64,000 nucleotides of DNA from Pleodorina starrii (taxonomy: Eukaryota; Chlorophyta; Chlorophyceae; Chlamydomonadales; Volvocaceae): the NCBI GenBank assembly GCA_030267565.1, contig BRXU01000020.1, positions 62,001 to 126,000 of the forward strand, in the 5' to 3' direction. The translations under genes were made by a program, and so were the position numbers. Every line of letters begins with the position of its first letter. The first letter of the stretch is position 1. Under the pieces are notes generated by a model that made no database searches, had not been told where the DNA came from, and was given only the letters and a program-made list of their open reading frames with translations. Shown here in pieces: positions 22,062 through 34,100 of the stretch.

Positions 22062-23691
22062 ACGCAGTTTTGGGGGGGAGAAAGCGCACAATGATGATGA
22101 TGGTGATGATGATGGTGGTGCGGCAGCAGTGCCCCGGCGTTGTCAGCGCCCGTACCGGTGGGGACGTGGAAGCATGAGCCGCGTAGCGATACGTGTGTCG
22201 AGAGGGAGGGAGTGGTGAAAACGATACGGGGGTGGGGTGCGGGAGGCGCAATTGAGGGGGAAGGGGGAGGCGCAAAGGGGCTCGGAAGGGAGGGGGAGGG
22301 GAGGAGGCGGTTTGTTGTGTATGTGTGTGTATGGTGCGCTATACGCGGAGGAGAATGGTGGAGTATGGGCGTGCTTGGGCTCGAGTGGGAGGGGGTCTGT
22401 CTCCTGAGGGTACGAGGATGTGAGAGGTGGTGGTGGTGCAGGAGTGGCGGTGGTGAGGGGCAAGAGGGCGGGTTTGAGGCCACGCCTTATGGGGACGTGA
22501 AAGGTGGGGGGGGGAGAGAGGGTGCGCGGCGCAGGGGAAGAAGGGAGGCGCGCCGTTGTTGGGCCGTTCTTGGGCCGCCCACCCATTCGAACTGCGAACT
22601 CAAGGCCGTGGGGTCAATCACCCCGTAGCACCAAAAACACGTGCTGCGGGCTTTCGCCGCGGTATTGTTTTTCTTGCCCCGCACACATCTGGGAGCTGTT
22701 TGGGTGTATGTCGGATGAAATTAGTTTCAAGGGTGCTTGGTTTGGCCAGGCAGGGTTGCTGCGTGCGTGTCGACTCGACCACCGGCTGAGAGCCGAGAGC
22801 CGAGAGCTATGAGCCGTGAGCCGTGAGGACAGGGTCGGTCGTCGGTCGGGAGCGGTCTGTTGCGCCGCTCCATCAGGAGAAGGAGGAGGAGGAGGAGGAG
22901 GCATGCTGGGCGCCGGTGGTTGAGAAACGGGCGTGGCCGGGGCAGGGTAATGAGAGAGGACATGGCGGAACCGGAACCGGTGGGCAGCAGGCTGTGGCCC
23001 GGTCCCTTGTACCCTGACTCCCGGAGGTCATTGCGGGGACAGCCACGGAACTCAACCCTGGAGCCGTCTGATAATGCCGCGCTCCCGTTTTGCGAGTTTT
23101 GCACAATTTTGCAGCCGGGGAGAAGCCCACCAGCCGAGCTGTCGGGGAGACGACCCGCGGGACTGTCAGGGAAAATGACGTCTACACACGGCGGGCTGGC
23201 TCATGAGGCCCTGACCCGCTGCTATGCTGCGCCCAACGTGACCATCGAGACAAAATTGTCCTGATAAGAGGCATGGGATCAGACAACCGGACTCTCGCGG
23301 AGCGGACTTGCGGCTCCGCTAGGGCCCCTGCCGGATTATCTTGTCTTGCGCCTTGCGTGCTATATGAAGGACAAGGCGCCAAGACTATGCTCTCCTATTG
23401 AGTACGCCAAGACTATGTTATTCTATTGAGCGTTTCTTACTGATGGTGAGTTTTGAGATGGTTTCACGCAAAGATAACCCAGGTATGTATGCCTCTGTAC
23501 GGCATTCGGGGCTCGTCATTTGGGCGGCAACTTGGACGCGTTTGGCAAATCGCTAGTACCGGACTGTATGGAGACACAATTATGTACATGATGATCACAA
23601 TTCGCCATGCGCGAAAGTTAACGCTCTATGTCCTGAACTGACAAGTCTTAGGCTCAGCAGGAATGGAGGGCTATCTAATATCTGCAGAAGA
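22062..23691. other. Gene-poor region between ABCF3 and dynein genes
   Basis: G-rich probable 3' UTR up to about 22550, including ATG/GTG-like triplet runs near 22090-22125, then AT-richer DNA from about 22600. A degenerate copy of dispersed family A (CGCCGCGGTATTG) lies near 22650, an AGG run near 22875-22900, and a stem-loop with a direct repeat at 23343-23430. No gene recognised. Confidence 0.55.
23343..23430. repeat. Stem-loop followed by a 28-bp direct repeat
   Basis: GTCTTGCGCCTT (23343-23354) pairs with AAGGCGCCAAGAC (23373-23385, one bulge); from 23377 a unit with CGCCAAGACTATG and CTATTGAG is repeated at 23405. Confidence 0.65.
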
Positions 23692-24072
23692 ATGGGGCGA
23701 TCCTTATGCAAAGCCCCTTTCCTCTGCGTCCCATCCGCTGGTATGGCACATGCAATCGGCAAGGAGCGGGCGGGACGAAATTCCGAAGGTATGGAAGTGG
23801 CACTGACTGATTTTTACAGACTCAAATGTATGGATATGCTTTTGATGCGCATTGACGGTGTTGAAAAATATCACACCTACGAAATGGTCAAACAAAATGC
23901 GTTGCAGGGTCGGGACCCTTATACAGCGACGTTACCCGAAGTCCTTGACAATTTTGTCAGGAAGATGGAGGGGAAGATGGCTGCCGAGGTGGGTTCCGAC
24001 GATTTAACATCGGCTGTGTTGGCGGTAGTGACTCACAGCACTGTCGAAGCCGGCATGGATCGATACGTTCAG
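23692..24072 (+). CDS. Unassigned coding exon: 5' exon of the dynein gene or a small separate gene
   Basis: An open frame of about 127 codons reads through RLKCMDMLLMRIDGVEKYHT and ends ...GMDRYVQ. It is not recognised as any family; codon use is less GC-biased than the dynein exons. A good 3' splice site (CTGACTG, then TTTTTACAG) at 23804-23820 suggests that the true exon may begin at 23821, with 5' sequence upstream. The exon can join 24453 in phase only through a GC donor (CAG|GCGTGC at 24073); the GTAAGG at 24171 would be a better donor but puts the next exon out of frame. Alternatives are a separate short gene ending at the TAA at 24172-24174, or a non-coding frame. Confidence 0.4.
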
Positions 24073-24452
24073 GCGTGCGCTTGTGGGGTTGTCAAGCATT
24101 TGGGCGGGCGGGCGGCGGGGGCTGGGGCTGGGGCTGGGGCACCCTTGTGCAAGGGGGGCGGGGCACGTCAGTAAGGCAGGTCAACCCGGCACATCACCAC
24201 CATCACCACCACCACCACCACCACCACCCCCCATCACATCTCCCCCGCCTCCACCCACCAGGCGCATCCCCCAACTTGCGTTGAGGGCGCAAGTAGGGCA
24301 ATGCGCCCTCAGCACCCCCAACCTACACCCTCAACGCTGGGTGACCTACAAACGGTGCAAATGCAGGGCCCTCCCCCTGACGCAAAACCCTGCACCGTTC
24401 CCGCCCTCAACCACCCCCCACCCCCCCACCCTCAAACCCCCAACCCACACAG

Positions 24453-25451
24453 ATCGTATCTCAGCGCCGGAAGCTGCCCCCGCTCATCAACGACCGGTCC
24501 CTGTTCACCCGGGCCGCGCCGTACGGCAATAAGGACGACCCCTTCTACCACTCCCCCTCCAACCGCATCGGCAACAACTACTCGCCGGCATCCATGCGCG
24601 CAGCGGCCATCCTGTTTGAGGAGTTTCCACAGGTCCGCTCCGAAACCACAGCGCTGGGCCGGAGGACGCCGGGCTGGGCTGTCGGGCTGTCGGTTCGCTC
24701 CGAAACCGCAAAAAGCCGGGCCGGGCCGGGCTGTCACTGTCGCTGTCGCTGTGGTTGCAGAACCGCGGGCATGGGCATCTCACATACCATATCTTACCGT
24801 GTGTGAGATAGGCCTCGTCTGATGGTGTAGAATAACACCAACCAGGGGCCGGCGGCTGCGGGGGCGGCTGCGGGTGCGGCTGCGGGTGCAGTCCTTCACG
24901 GGACCGCGGTCAATGGATGGCGACACGCGGGTCAGCAGCGGGGGCCAGCGGGGTGACGTCCCGCCTGCAGCCTCACGCACTCTCCCGCCGCTGCTGCCCC
25001 GGCCAAGCCCTCCCGCCGCGTTACCTCCCCACCCCTCCCACTCTCCGGCCGCTGCCCCGCTCCTCCCCTCGCGCCACACCACTCCCCGCCCCTCCCTCGA
25101 CCCCTCCCTCCCGCGCTCCCAATCCGCTCCAGGACCCCAACGCGCCCCGCACACGCGCCAAGATGGGTCTCCAGGATGTTCGCTCCTCCTTCACCAGCAG
25201 CCGCCCGCTGAGCCCCCGCGCCGCGCTGCCGCCCCTCACCACCCCCGGCGGCGGCAACGGCAGCGGCCTCAACGGCTCCGGAACCGGCGGCCTGAATGGC
25301 AGCAACGGCCATAACGGTGGCCACAACGGCTTCGGCGCGCCCGCCAGCCCGCACACGTCCCCCGGCCGGAACGGGGGCACCAAGCGCACGGCGTTGGATG
25401 CGGGAGCGCTTTCGGAGGACCGCTGGCGCGGCGCCAAGGCGGCTCGGGCGG
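24453..25451 (+). other. Predicted N-terminal exons of the dynein heavy chain
   Basis: Two exons (24453-24632 and 25133-25451) encode a basic, disordered-looking segment: [20 protein letters not shown], then a Ser/Pro part followed by an Asn-Gly-Ser-rich stretch with repeated NG and GHNGG units. Phase is 0 between them and 1 at the 25451 donor, matching the two-base start of exon 27164. The resulting length of about 166 residues before the conserved [11 protein letters not shown] motif is in line with DNAH7-type proteins. If the 25451 donor is not used, the frame runs to a TGA at 25517-25519, which would instead suggest a separate small gene. Confidence 0.55.
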
Positions 25452-28400
25452 GTGGGTACGGGATGGCACGTACGACCCGGGGAGGGTACGGCAGGGGGGA
25501 TATGACATTTGAGTGTTGAGAAGGGAACACAGAGAAAAGAGGGGCGGGATTCCGCATTGGGACATATCACATATGTGTGTGTGTGGCGCTGTGGCTGTGG
25601 CTGTGGCTGTGTGTGCACAAAAGAGGGCGGGTGCTTGGGGGGGGTGTAGCAACCGAGGGCCGGGCACGACGCGCCGGGGGGCTGTCACGCCGGGCGGCTG
25701 TGGCAGTCGGGGCGTCACAATCGGGGCGGCGGAAGGTATGCGGCGGACTGGTTCCGGAGCTGGCTGCGCACGGCTGCAGCGGTGGGGGATCCGCAGCAGC
25801 AGCAGCGGCGGCAGCAGTGCCGGTAGCAAGTACCGGAAACAGCGGCGCGGTGGCATGCAGCCCGAGGCGGCGGTGGCGGCAGCGGCGGCAGCTTGGAACA
25901 GACCCACGGGTCGGGCCAGTGCCTGCACCGGTGCGCCGGGCACTGCAGCTCACTCGTGGCGAGCCGAGTGCGGCGAGCACACAGAGCAAATCGCGGCGAG
26001 CGGGACGCGGCGGCGCTCGCGCGGGAAAGCTACCTGTGAGACACCTCTCCGGTGGCAGCAGCGGCGCCGGCGGCGCCGGCGGCGGCGGCGACACGGCCAC
26101 CGGCGGCGGGGCAAGGCGGAGGGTGGAGGGGTTCTGGTCACCTGGGCCCCCACCCCCCGCTCCCCGATATGGACGGCTCCCGGCTGACTGTCGATCCATC
26201 GCCGCGACGGCCTACCGCCGCCGCCGCCGCTGCCGTGCTGAATCGCTGCCGCAATCATCGCCGCCCGCGCCGGCGGCGGCACCGCTTGAGGCCTCTCGGC
26301 GCCTCCGGCCAAGGAGGGCACGCTGGGTGGGGGGGGGGAAGACGGCCCGGGTCGGGTCTGACCCGCCCCTCTCCCCACTCCCCCGCCGGCCCCACCCCCC
26401 CCCCCCCCAATTGGCCAGCGGCGCGGCGGGAACCCAGGCAGGGCGATGAGCGGCAGGGCACCTTGTGTCCGGGCCTCAGCGTGCCTCAGGGGGGATGGGG
26501 CTCTCCGGAGCGGCGCTTGGCCTCCGGAGGCTGTAGTGAGGCACAGAGCAGAGCAGCGCAGAGCAGCGCAGCGGACAGGCAGGCGGGCAGACAGGCAGGC
26601 AGGCAGACAGGCTGGCAGGCAGGCAGGCTGGCAGGCAGGCTGGCAGGCAGGCAGGCAGAAGCATGCAACGCAGCTTGTTGTGGGCGGCTTGTTGCGCGCT
26701 GCGGCCGGGCGGCGGCCACTGCGCGGCAGTCCACCGCGGATGCTCCGGAACCCAGATCCGGAAGCGAGTGGCTGCCACCGACGGGTGGTTCGGGAGCTTC
26801 CCCGCTTGCCCTGGACAAGGCGGCTCAGCCCTCCTGCGCCAGGCTGGGGAAAATCCGGGGTGGGGTGGGGTTGGAATGGTTCCGGAGCGAACCGTTACCG
26901 CTCGGGCCGACCCATGAGGGTCGGCCTGGAGAGGGCAACCGATGCCAGGTGGCCAACTGGTGGCGGCGGGGCGATCGGTCGGTCGGTGCGGGCAGCGATC
27001 CAGGGCAGGGGCGCTGCCGAGCTGTTGCGTGCTGCCGCGTGGCCGAGAGATCGAGCTACCAACCACTGAGCCCCTCTTACGCTTTACCCTCTCTCCCTCC
27101 CTCCCCGGATCCCTCCCTCACCTTCCCTCGCCCCCTCCCTCCCTCCCTCCCTCTCCTCCCCAGCCGTTTCCGACGTGCCTCTGGACCACCTGGTTGACGC
27201 CATCCTGCGCTACCACTACTACGTGGAGGTGGGCATCGACCCGCGACATGTGGCGCCGTTCAGGGAGGAGTGGGCGGGCAACGCACTCAACATGGTGGGG
27301 CTAGGTGGGGGGGTGGGGGCTGGGACGGGTGGGGGGTTGGGGGGGCGTGGAGGGTTGGGGCGGGGTGGGGTTGGGGTGGGGGCTGGGGTGGGGTAGGGTT
27401 GGGGGCTGGGTGGGGTAGGGTTGGGACGGGTGGGGTAGGGTTGGGGGCTGGGTGGGATGGGGGCTGGGGTGAGGAGTGGCTGGGTTGAGGTGTGAGATGT
27501 TGGGTTTACGCGGAAATGGATTGGGGTGGGCTGGGCTGGTTTAGGTGCACAGGAAGTGGGTCGGGTAGGGTTGGGTTGGGTTGAGTGAGCAATGAAAGTG
27601 GGTTGGAGAGTTTATAGGATTTAATGCCATACTCCTCCCTCACCTCACCTCCCTCACCTCACCTCACCTCACCTCCCTATCTTCTTTTTTACCCTCCCTC
27701 CCCTCACCTCACCTTCACCTCCCCTCCCCCCCCCTCCCCTCCCCTCCCCCCCCGCACCTCCCTCCTCCAGGTGCCCCACACGCCGCCCTTCGGCGTCTCC
27801 CAGCACTACTACGACCTCCTGCTTCGTTCCTCCCTGGAGGAGATCCACGCCGAATACGTCACCGCCATGAAGCGCACCATGGTCGATTACGTCACCTCCT
27901 CCCCGGTCGAGCGCCACCGCCTCAACCTAGAGGCGCTGGAACCCCTGCTTGCCATCCCCACCCCCACCGCCGAGTCCTGGCGTGCCGTCATGGAGCGCGT
28001 GCTGCTGCCCTCCTGGCACGCCGACGTGGAGACGGCGCGGCAGGAGGTGGCCTGGACGCTGCAGACGCTGAGCGCCAATGCGCTGGAGCTGAGTCGGCTG
28101 TGGCACAGCAGCAGGTTCTCGGCGGCGCTGCTGGTGGATGTGGCCAGCGCCGAGTTTGTGGCGCGGCTGCCGCTCAGGTGTGTGTGTGTGTATGTGCGGG
28201 GGGGGGGGCGTGGAGGGAGGGGGAGGGAGGGAAGGGGATGGTGGCCGTGGAGGGGCCGTGGAGGGAGGGGGAGGGGAGGGGATGGAGGGGAGAGAGTGGG
28301 GAAAGGCTGGGTGGATGCTGGATACGGTTACCGTACCGGCCGTAACCCACCGTCTTCGAAGCCACCCCTGACACGAACCCTGGTACCAAAACAGGGTACC

Positions 28401-31151
28401 CCTCCGCCGCCGGTATCTTCTTTTTACCTCCCCCACCTCCCCGCGCACCCCCCTAACCCTAACCCCCCACCACCACCATTATTATTATCCCCCACCCCCA
28501 CCACCCCCACCGCAGCGCCGAGGCTTTCCACGAGCAGCAGAGTGAGGTGATGGAGCTGGTCAAGGGGCAGCTGTGGACCAGCTGGGCGCCCAAGAGCCTC
28601 GAGGTGTTCAACAGGCTGCCGCCCGTCTTTATAAACGGAGACGCGGACGCATACTACCGGAGCGTGGCCACGCTGCAGGTGGGTGGCTGTGTGGGTGTTG
28701 GCGGGGGGAGGAGGGGAGGATAAGTACGGTGTGTCGACGCTGGGAAGGGCCGTGCGGCTGCTGGTGCTGGTGCTTGTACAAGGGGGAGAGGGCAGCTGCT
28801 AGGGGAGGGCATCCCCAACCCAATCTCATAACTCGCTCCAAAACCCCCAATTCCCCACCCTCTTTGACTGCTGCCTCCTCCCTCCTCCCCCTTCTCCCCT
28901 CTCCCCCCCGGCCCCTCAGTCCAACCAGTTGCGTGGTCTGGTGCAGCGCTCGCTGGACAGCTACGAGGGTCTGTTTCGGAAGCACGGCCCCCGTGACGAG
29001 GTGGACCCGCAGCAGGACACGCTCATGTGGTCGGTGCCGCCCGTGTTTGTGCTGGACTTGGTGGAGATGGACGGTGAGGGGCGGGTTTTGGGGGGGAGGG
29101 AGGCGGGGGGTTCTTGAGCTGGGCTCGGCACTGGGCTGGACTTGGGGCTGGGCACTGGGCTGGGCACTGGGCTGGGTTTGACTTGAGGAGGGGCTTGATT
29201 TAGCGTAAGGGTCGATGTCACATCACATCCACTCTCTCCGCTCCGCTCCGTTCCGCTCCGTTCCGCTCTGCCCTCCCTCCCGCAGGTCGGCCCACCTTCA
29301 AGCCCACCTTCCAGGAGTGTGAGGACATTGTACGGCAGATCCTGGACAATATGGTGCTCGCGGTCGCTGGTCTGCCGCGTGTCGGCTCCAACACCGTCGG
29401 CTCCACCTCCTTCACGCCACCCGCGGCCGGCACGCTCATCCCGCCCTCCTCCACCACCATCCCCACCACCAGTCTGCAGGAGGAGAGCGTGGTCAACACG
29501 AAGAAGGTGTGCGTGCGTGTGTCCGTCCGTCCGTAGTGGCCCGGCCCCCACCGGTTCGCCTGCGGTCCTGCGCCGGTTCTGCGCCCCACCGCCCGTTCGC
29601 CCGCACGCGCGCGCTGTGTGTGTATGTCTGTGTGTTTAGCGGCGCCCATCATGCGGCACCACCACCACACACACACGCAAAGCCCACAATCGCCGGGCTG
29701 CCCCCACCCGCGCACATCCCATCCCATCACATATCACCACACCGCATCACATCCCTTCGACGCGCACACCAACACCAACACACGCCAACGCAATGCCCAA
29801 CGCCCAAATGCCCCAAATGTCCGCCCAAATGCCCCAAATGTCCGCCCAATGCCCCAATGGCCGCCATTCCCCCACTGCCCCCATTCCCGCCAGGCGGTGC
29901 TTCACGTGATGGAGCGCAACGCGGTGGCTCCCAAGCGGCTGGCGGCGCTGTTTGAGGAGTGGATGTGGCTGATCGGCGAGGACGCGGCGGCGGCGGTGCG
30001 GGCCTTCTGCGAGCGACAGCCCGAGCCGCGGCTGTCCGAGGTCCAGGAGGAGATTGACCGACTGAGGGCCGCGGTGGATGCGGTGCGGGTCATTTGCACC
30101 GATGACGTGCGGACGGGTGGGTGGGGGTGGGGGTGGGTGGGTATGGGTGAGGGTGGGGGTGAGGGTGGGTGGGTAAGGGTGGGTGGGTGGGTACGGGTGG
30201 GAAAGGGTGGGTAAGGGTGGGTGGGTGGGTAAGGGTGGGTGGGTGAGGGTGGGTGGGTGAGGGTGAGGGTGAGGGTGGGTGGGTGAGGATGGGTGGGTGA
30301 GGGTGGGTGGGTGAGGATGGGTGGGTAAGGGTGGGTGGGTGAGGGTGGGCACGGGTGGGTAAGAGTGGGTAAGGGTGGGTAAGGGTGGGTGGGTATCTAC
30401 GTGGTCCGCCGCAGCTCTATCCACACACACACACCTCTTCCCTTCCCTTCCCCTCCCTCCCCCCTCCCCGCCCCCCCCTCAGGCATCTACGTTGTCCGCT
30501 GCCGCGCCTTCAAGGAGCTCCTGGCCAGCAGTGCCGAGGAGCTGATCTCACAGCTGCTGGAGCAGCTCAGGGGCACCGTGAGGGCATCCAACGTAAAGAT
30601 ACACGAGGAGTATCAGGTGAGGGGGGGGTTAGGGAGGGGGGGTCCAGGGAGGGTTAGGGAGGGGGGGCCAGGGAGGGGTACCGGGTAAGGGGGGGGGTTA
30701 GGGAGGGGTTACCAAGGTAGGGGGGGTACCAAGGTAGCAGGTAGCAGGGTCCAGGTCCAGGGAGGGGTTACCAGGTAGGGGGGGGTTACCAGGTATTCAC
30801 TCTTCAAACCCCCACCCCCGTCCCGGCCCCGGCCCCGGCCCACCCCCTTCTCTCCGGACCTCTCCGCCCACGTCCCCCACCCTCCCGCCCAGATCATGAC
30901 TGGTGAGGTGGGCAAGACCAGCAACACGGCCGAGGAGCTGCTGGCCCTCAAAAAGTACATTTCCAAGTGCAGCCAGGATCAGGAGCGGCTGAGGGAGGCC
31001 ATTGCCAGGAACAAGGAGAAGGACGACTTTCTCATGTCGCACAGGTGGGGGGGGTGGGTGGGTGCGCGCGTGTAGGGGTGTGTAGGCGAGGCGGGCACGT
31101 GTGTTGGTGTTTGGGGGGGGAGGGGGCACGTGTGTGCGGGTGTTCGTGTGG

Positions 31152-31194
<43 letters not shown>

Positions 31195-34100
31195 AGCGTG
31201 TGTGTGCAAGCAAGAGCGCAGGCCTTCACCCGCCCCCCATCCCGGTTCTACAGGTGCCGCTCCGGCCTCCTCCCCCCTTCCGGCCCCACCGTTGTTTCTG
31301 CGGTCCCTTGTTCACTGCGCTTCTTCCTTCTTTCCCGCCTCTTTCCCCCCCCCCCCCGCCCCCACCCACCCCGCTTCCTTGTTGTCCTTGCTGTCCTCCC
31401 TTCCTGTCCTTCCTTTCTAACCTTCCTTTCTAACCTTCCAATCTAACCATCCTTTCTGTCCTTCCTTTCTGTCCTTCCTTTCCGTGTGTGCGCCTCTGTG
31501 TGGTGTGTCCGCCTCTCCCCCTCCGCCAGGCTACCCGTGACGGATGAGGACCTGGAGGTGGCCATGAAGGCGTACGAGTGGCCGCGAAAGATGGTCGAGG
31601 TGCGGGCCGGGGGAGAGGGGGGCGTGAGGGGCTGCCCAGGGACCTTGGGTGGACCTTGGGGGGCAATTAGAACGGCCCGGGACGAGGGAACGCAAGGCAG
31701 TTGCCTGGGACATTGGGGGGATCTTTGGGGTGTTGAAGAGTAAACTTGCAAGAATGAAACAAGAAGCCCTGTGGACGTTGTAGTCTGAAGAGGGGGGGGG
31801 AATGTGCATCCGCCGTCGCGGCCCCTTGCCTATTGGTGTATTCCCGGTTTCCCGCCCCACTCCATCCCCCCACCCCACTCCATCCCCCTACCGTATCCAT
31901 CCGCTCGCGAACGCCGTCCCTCCGTCCCTCCGCTGCGGTATCTACGGTACTTTTTCGCCCCCACCCACACCCCCAACCCCACCCCCGGCCCCATCCCCAC
32001 CCGCCAGACCCACCCCCACCCTCACCCCCGGCCCCCGGCCCCATCCCCACCCCTACCCCTACCCCCCCGCCCCCCCCCCGCCTCTCAGATCATGCGCGAC
32101 GCCAACACCAAGGTGAATGGAGAGCACAAGGAGTTTGAGTCACAGCTGAAGGCGCGGAGGAAGGAGTTTGGGGAGCTTCTGGAGACGTACGCCAAGGAGG
32201 TGGAGTCGTACGGCACCAAGAACGAAATCGTCAAGCGCGACCAGATCGCGGGGGAGGTGGGTTCGGGTTTTGGATTTAGGAGGGTGGGGTGGGACGGATT
32301 TGGGGGTGGGGGAGGGGACGGGTTTTAGGCCTTGTGAGGGGGAGAGGTGGGGTAAGGGGGTGTCTCCAACAGCCACAACTGTAACAACAACAACCATAAC
32401 AACAACGATACTCCATAATAATAACAACCCTAAACCCTAAAACCCACCCGCAAAACCCTAAAACCCTAAAACCAGGTGACGGAGCTGGCTGAGAAGCTCA
32501 AGCTGGCCCAGGTGGAGGCGGACACCATCAACGGCCAGGAGCGGCTGTTTGGGTGGGCACCCACCAAGTACGGCATCATTGCCAAGCTGTCGGCCACCCT
32601 GGAGCCGTACGTCATCCTGTGGACGACCGTCAGCCAGTTTTACGACAAGTTTGCGTCCTGGATGAACGGCCCGTTTTACAAGCTGAACCCGGAGGAGGTG
32701 GAGGCGGACACCAATGATGCGTTCAGGTGTGGTGGCGGAGGGGGGTGGTGTGGGGCGGAGGGTGGTGCGGGGGGGGGGCGTTGCCTGATTAGGAAAGAGC
32801 CTGATTAGGAAGGAGCCGGACTCCGGGTGTCAAAGGGTTGGACACACCACCACCGCACGCCGGAACGGCGGAACGCGGTCAAGAGAGTGCGTCTTAGGTA
32901 TGCTGTGTGCATGTGTGCGTGTGTGTGCTATTGGTGCGCGTGGATCACCGATTCAGGGCATGTGTGCGCCTGCGTGCGTGTGTATGTGTGTCTGCGCTTT
33001 TACAACCCCAAGTGTCTCACCCCACTCCTTGCCTCCCCCTCCTCCTCCTCCCCCTCCTCCTCCACCTGCTCCTCCTCCCCCTCCCCTCCTCCACCACCTC
33101 CATGCAGGCGGCTGTACAAGCTGACCAAGGTGTTTAGCGGCAGTGCGGGAGTGAGCGAGCAGCGCGAGGCGCCGCTGGCGGTGGCGGAGGAGGCCAAGTC
33201 CCGAGTGCAGTCCTTCCAGGTGGGGTGGGTGGGGTGGGGTGTGGATGTGGATGCCGCTGCGGAAGGGGTCGGGTGTGGGTGTGTGGGTGTGGATGGGTGG
33301 GTGGATGGGTGGGTGTGGTGCAGCCGGGGCGGCTGGGAGCTGGGTGTCTTTGGAAAGCCGTGCATGGAACAAAGCGGTGTGTCTGCTCCCTTCCTCCCAT
33401 CTTCCTTCCTCGCTTGCTATCCTCTTTCCTTCCTTCCGCTCCCTCCCTCCCTCCCTCCCTCCCTCCTTCCTTCCCACTCAACGAAGAACGAACAATCCTT
33501 TCTAAAAATAAAATAAAATGAACAAAAAATTTAACCTCCCGACCCTGCCCGCACCCGACCTCCCAACCTCCCAACCTCCCCCCCCCCCACCCCCTCCCCC
33601 CCCCAGGAGCACCTGCCGCTCATCACCGCCATCTGCAACCCGGGTCTGAGGGAGCGGCACTGGTCGGCGCTGGCGGACCTGGTGGGCTTCGAGATCAAGC
33701 GCGATGAGGTGAGCAAAATCGTCAGCAGTGCATCTGTGCAGGGAAGGAATGGGGTAGGGTAGTGGGGTGGGGTAGGGTAGTGGGATGGGGTAGTTGGGGG
33801 TGGGTAGTGGGGGGAGCTGGTGCGTGGTTGGGTGGGGCGCGCGGGCGCCGGCGTCGTGTCTTTGTCCCGATCACGCCCTCACTGCCGCTGCTGTTGCTGC
33901 CGCTGCTGCTGCTGCCCCCCTCGCCGCTGCCCTCGCTGCTGCTGTTGCTGCTGCTCGGGTCAGGTGACCAGTTTGAAGCGGCTGCTTGACTTTGACATTG
34001 AGATGCACATTGCACGCATCAGCGACATCTCCGACTCGGCCTCCCGGGAGTGGTCCATCGAGAAGGCGCTGGACAAGATGATGACGGACTGGCAGGGACT

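Noticed and set aside
25567..26449. Overlapping 210-290-codon Ala/Gly/Arg-rich frames on both strands
   Set aside because: Typical of high-GC DNA lacking stop codons; no recognisable motif or splice structure.
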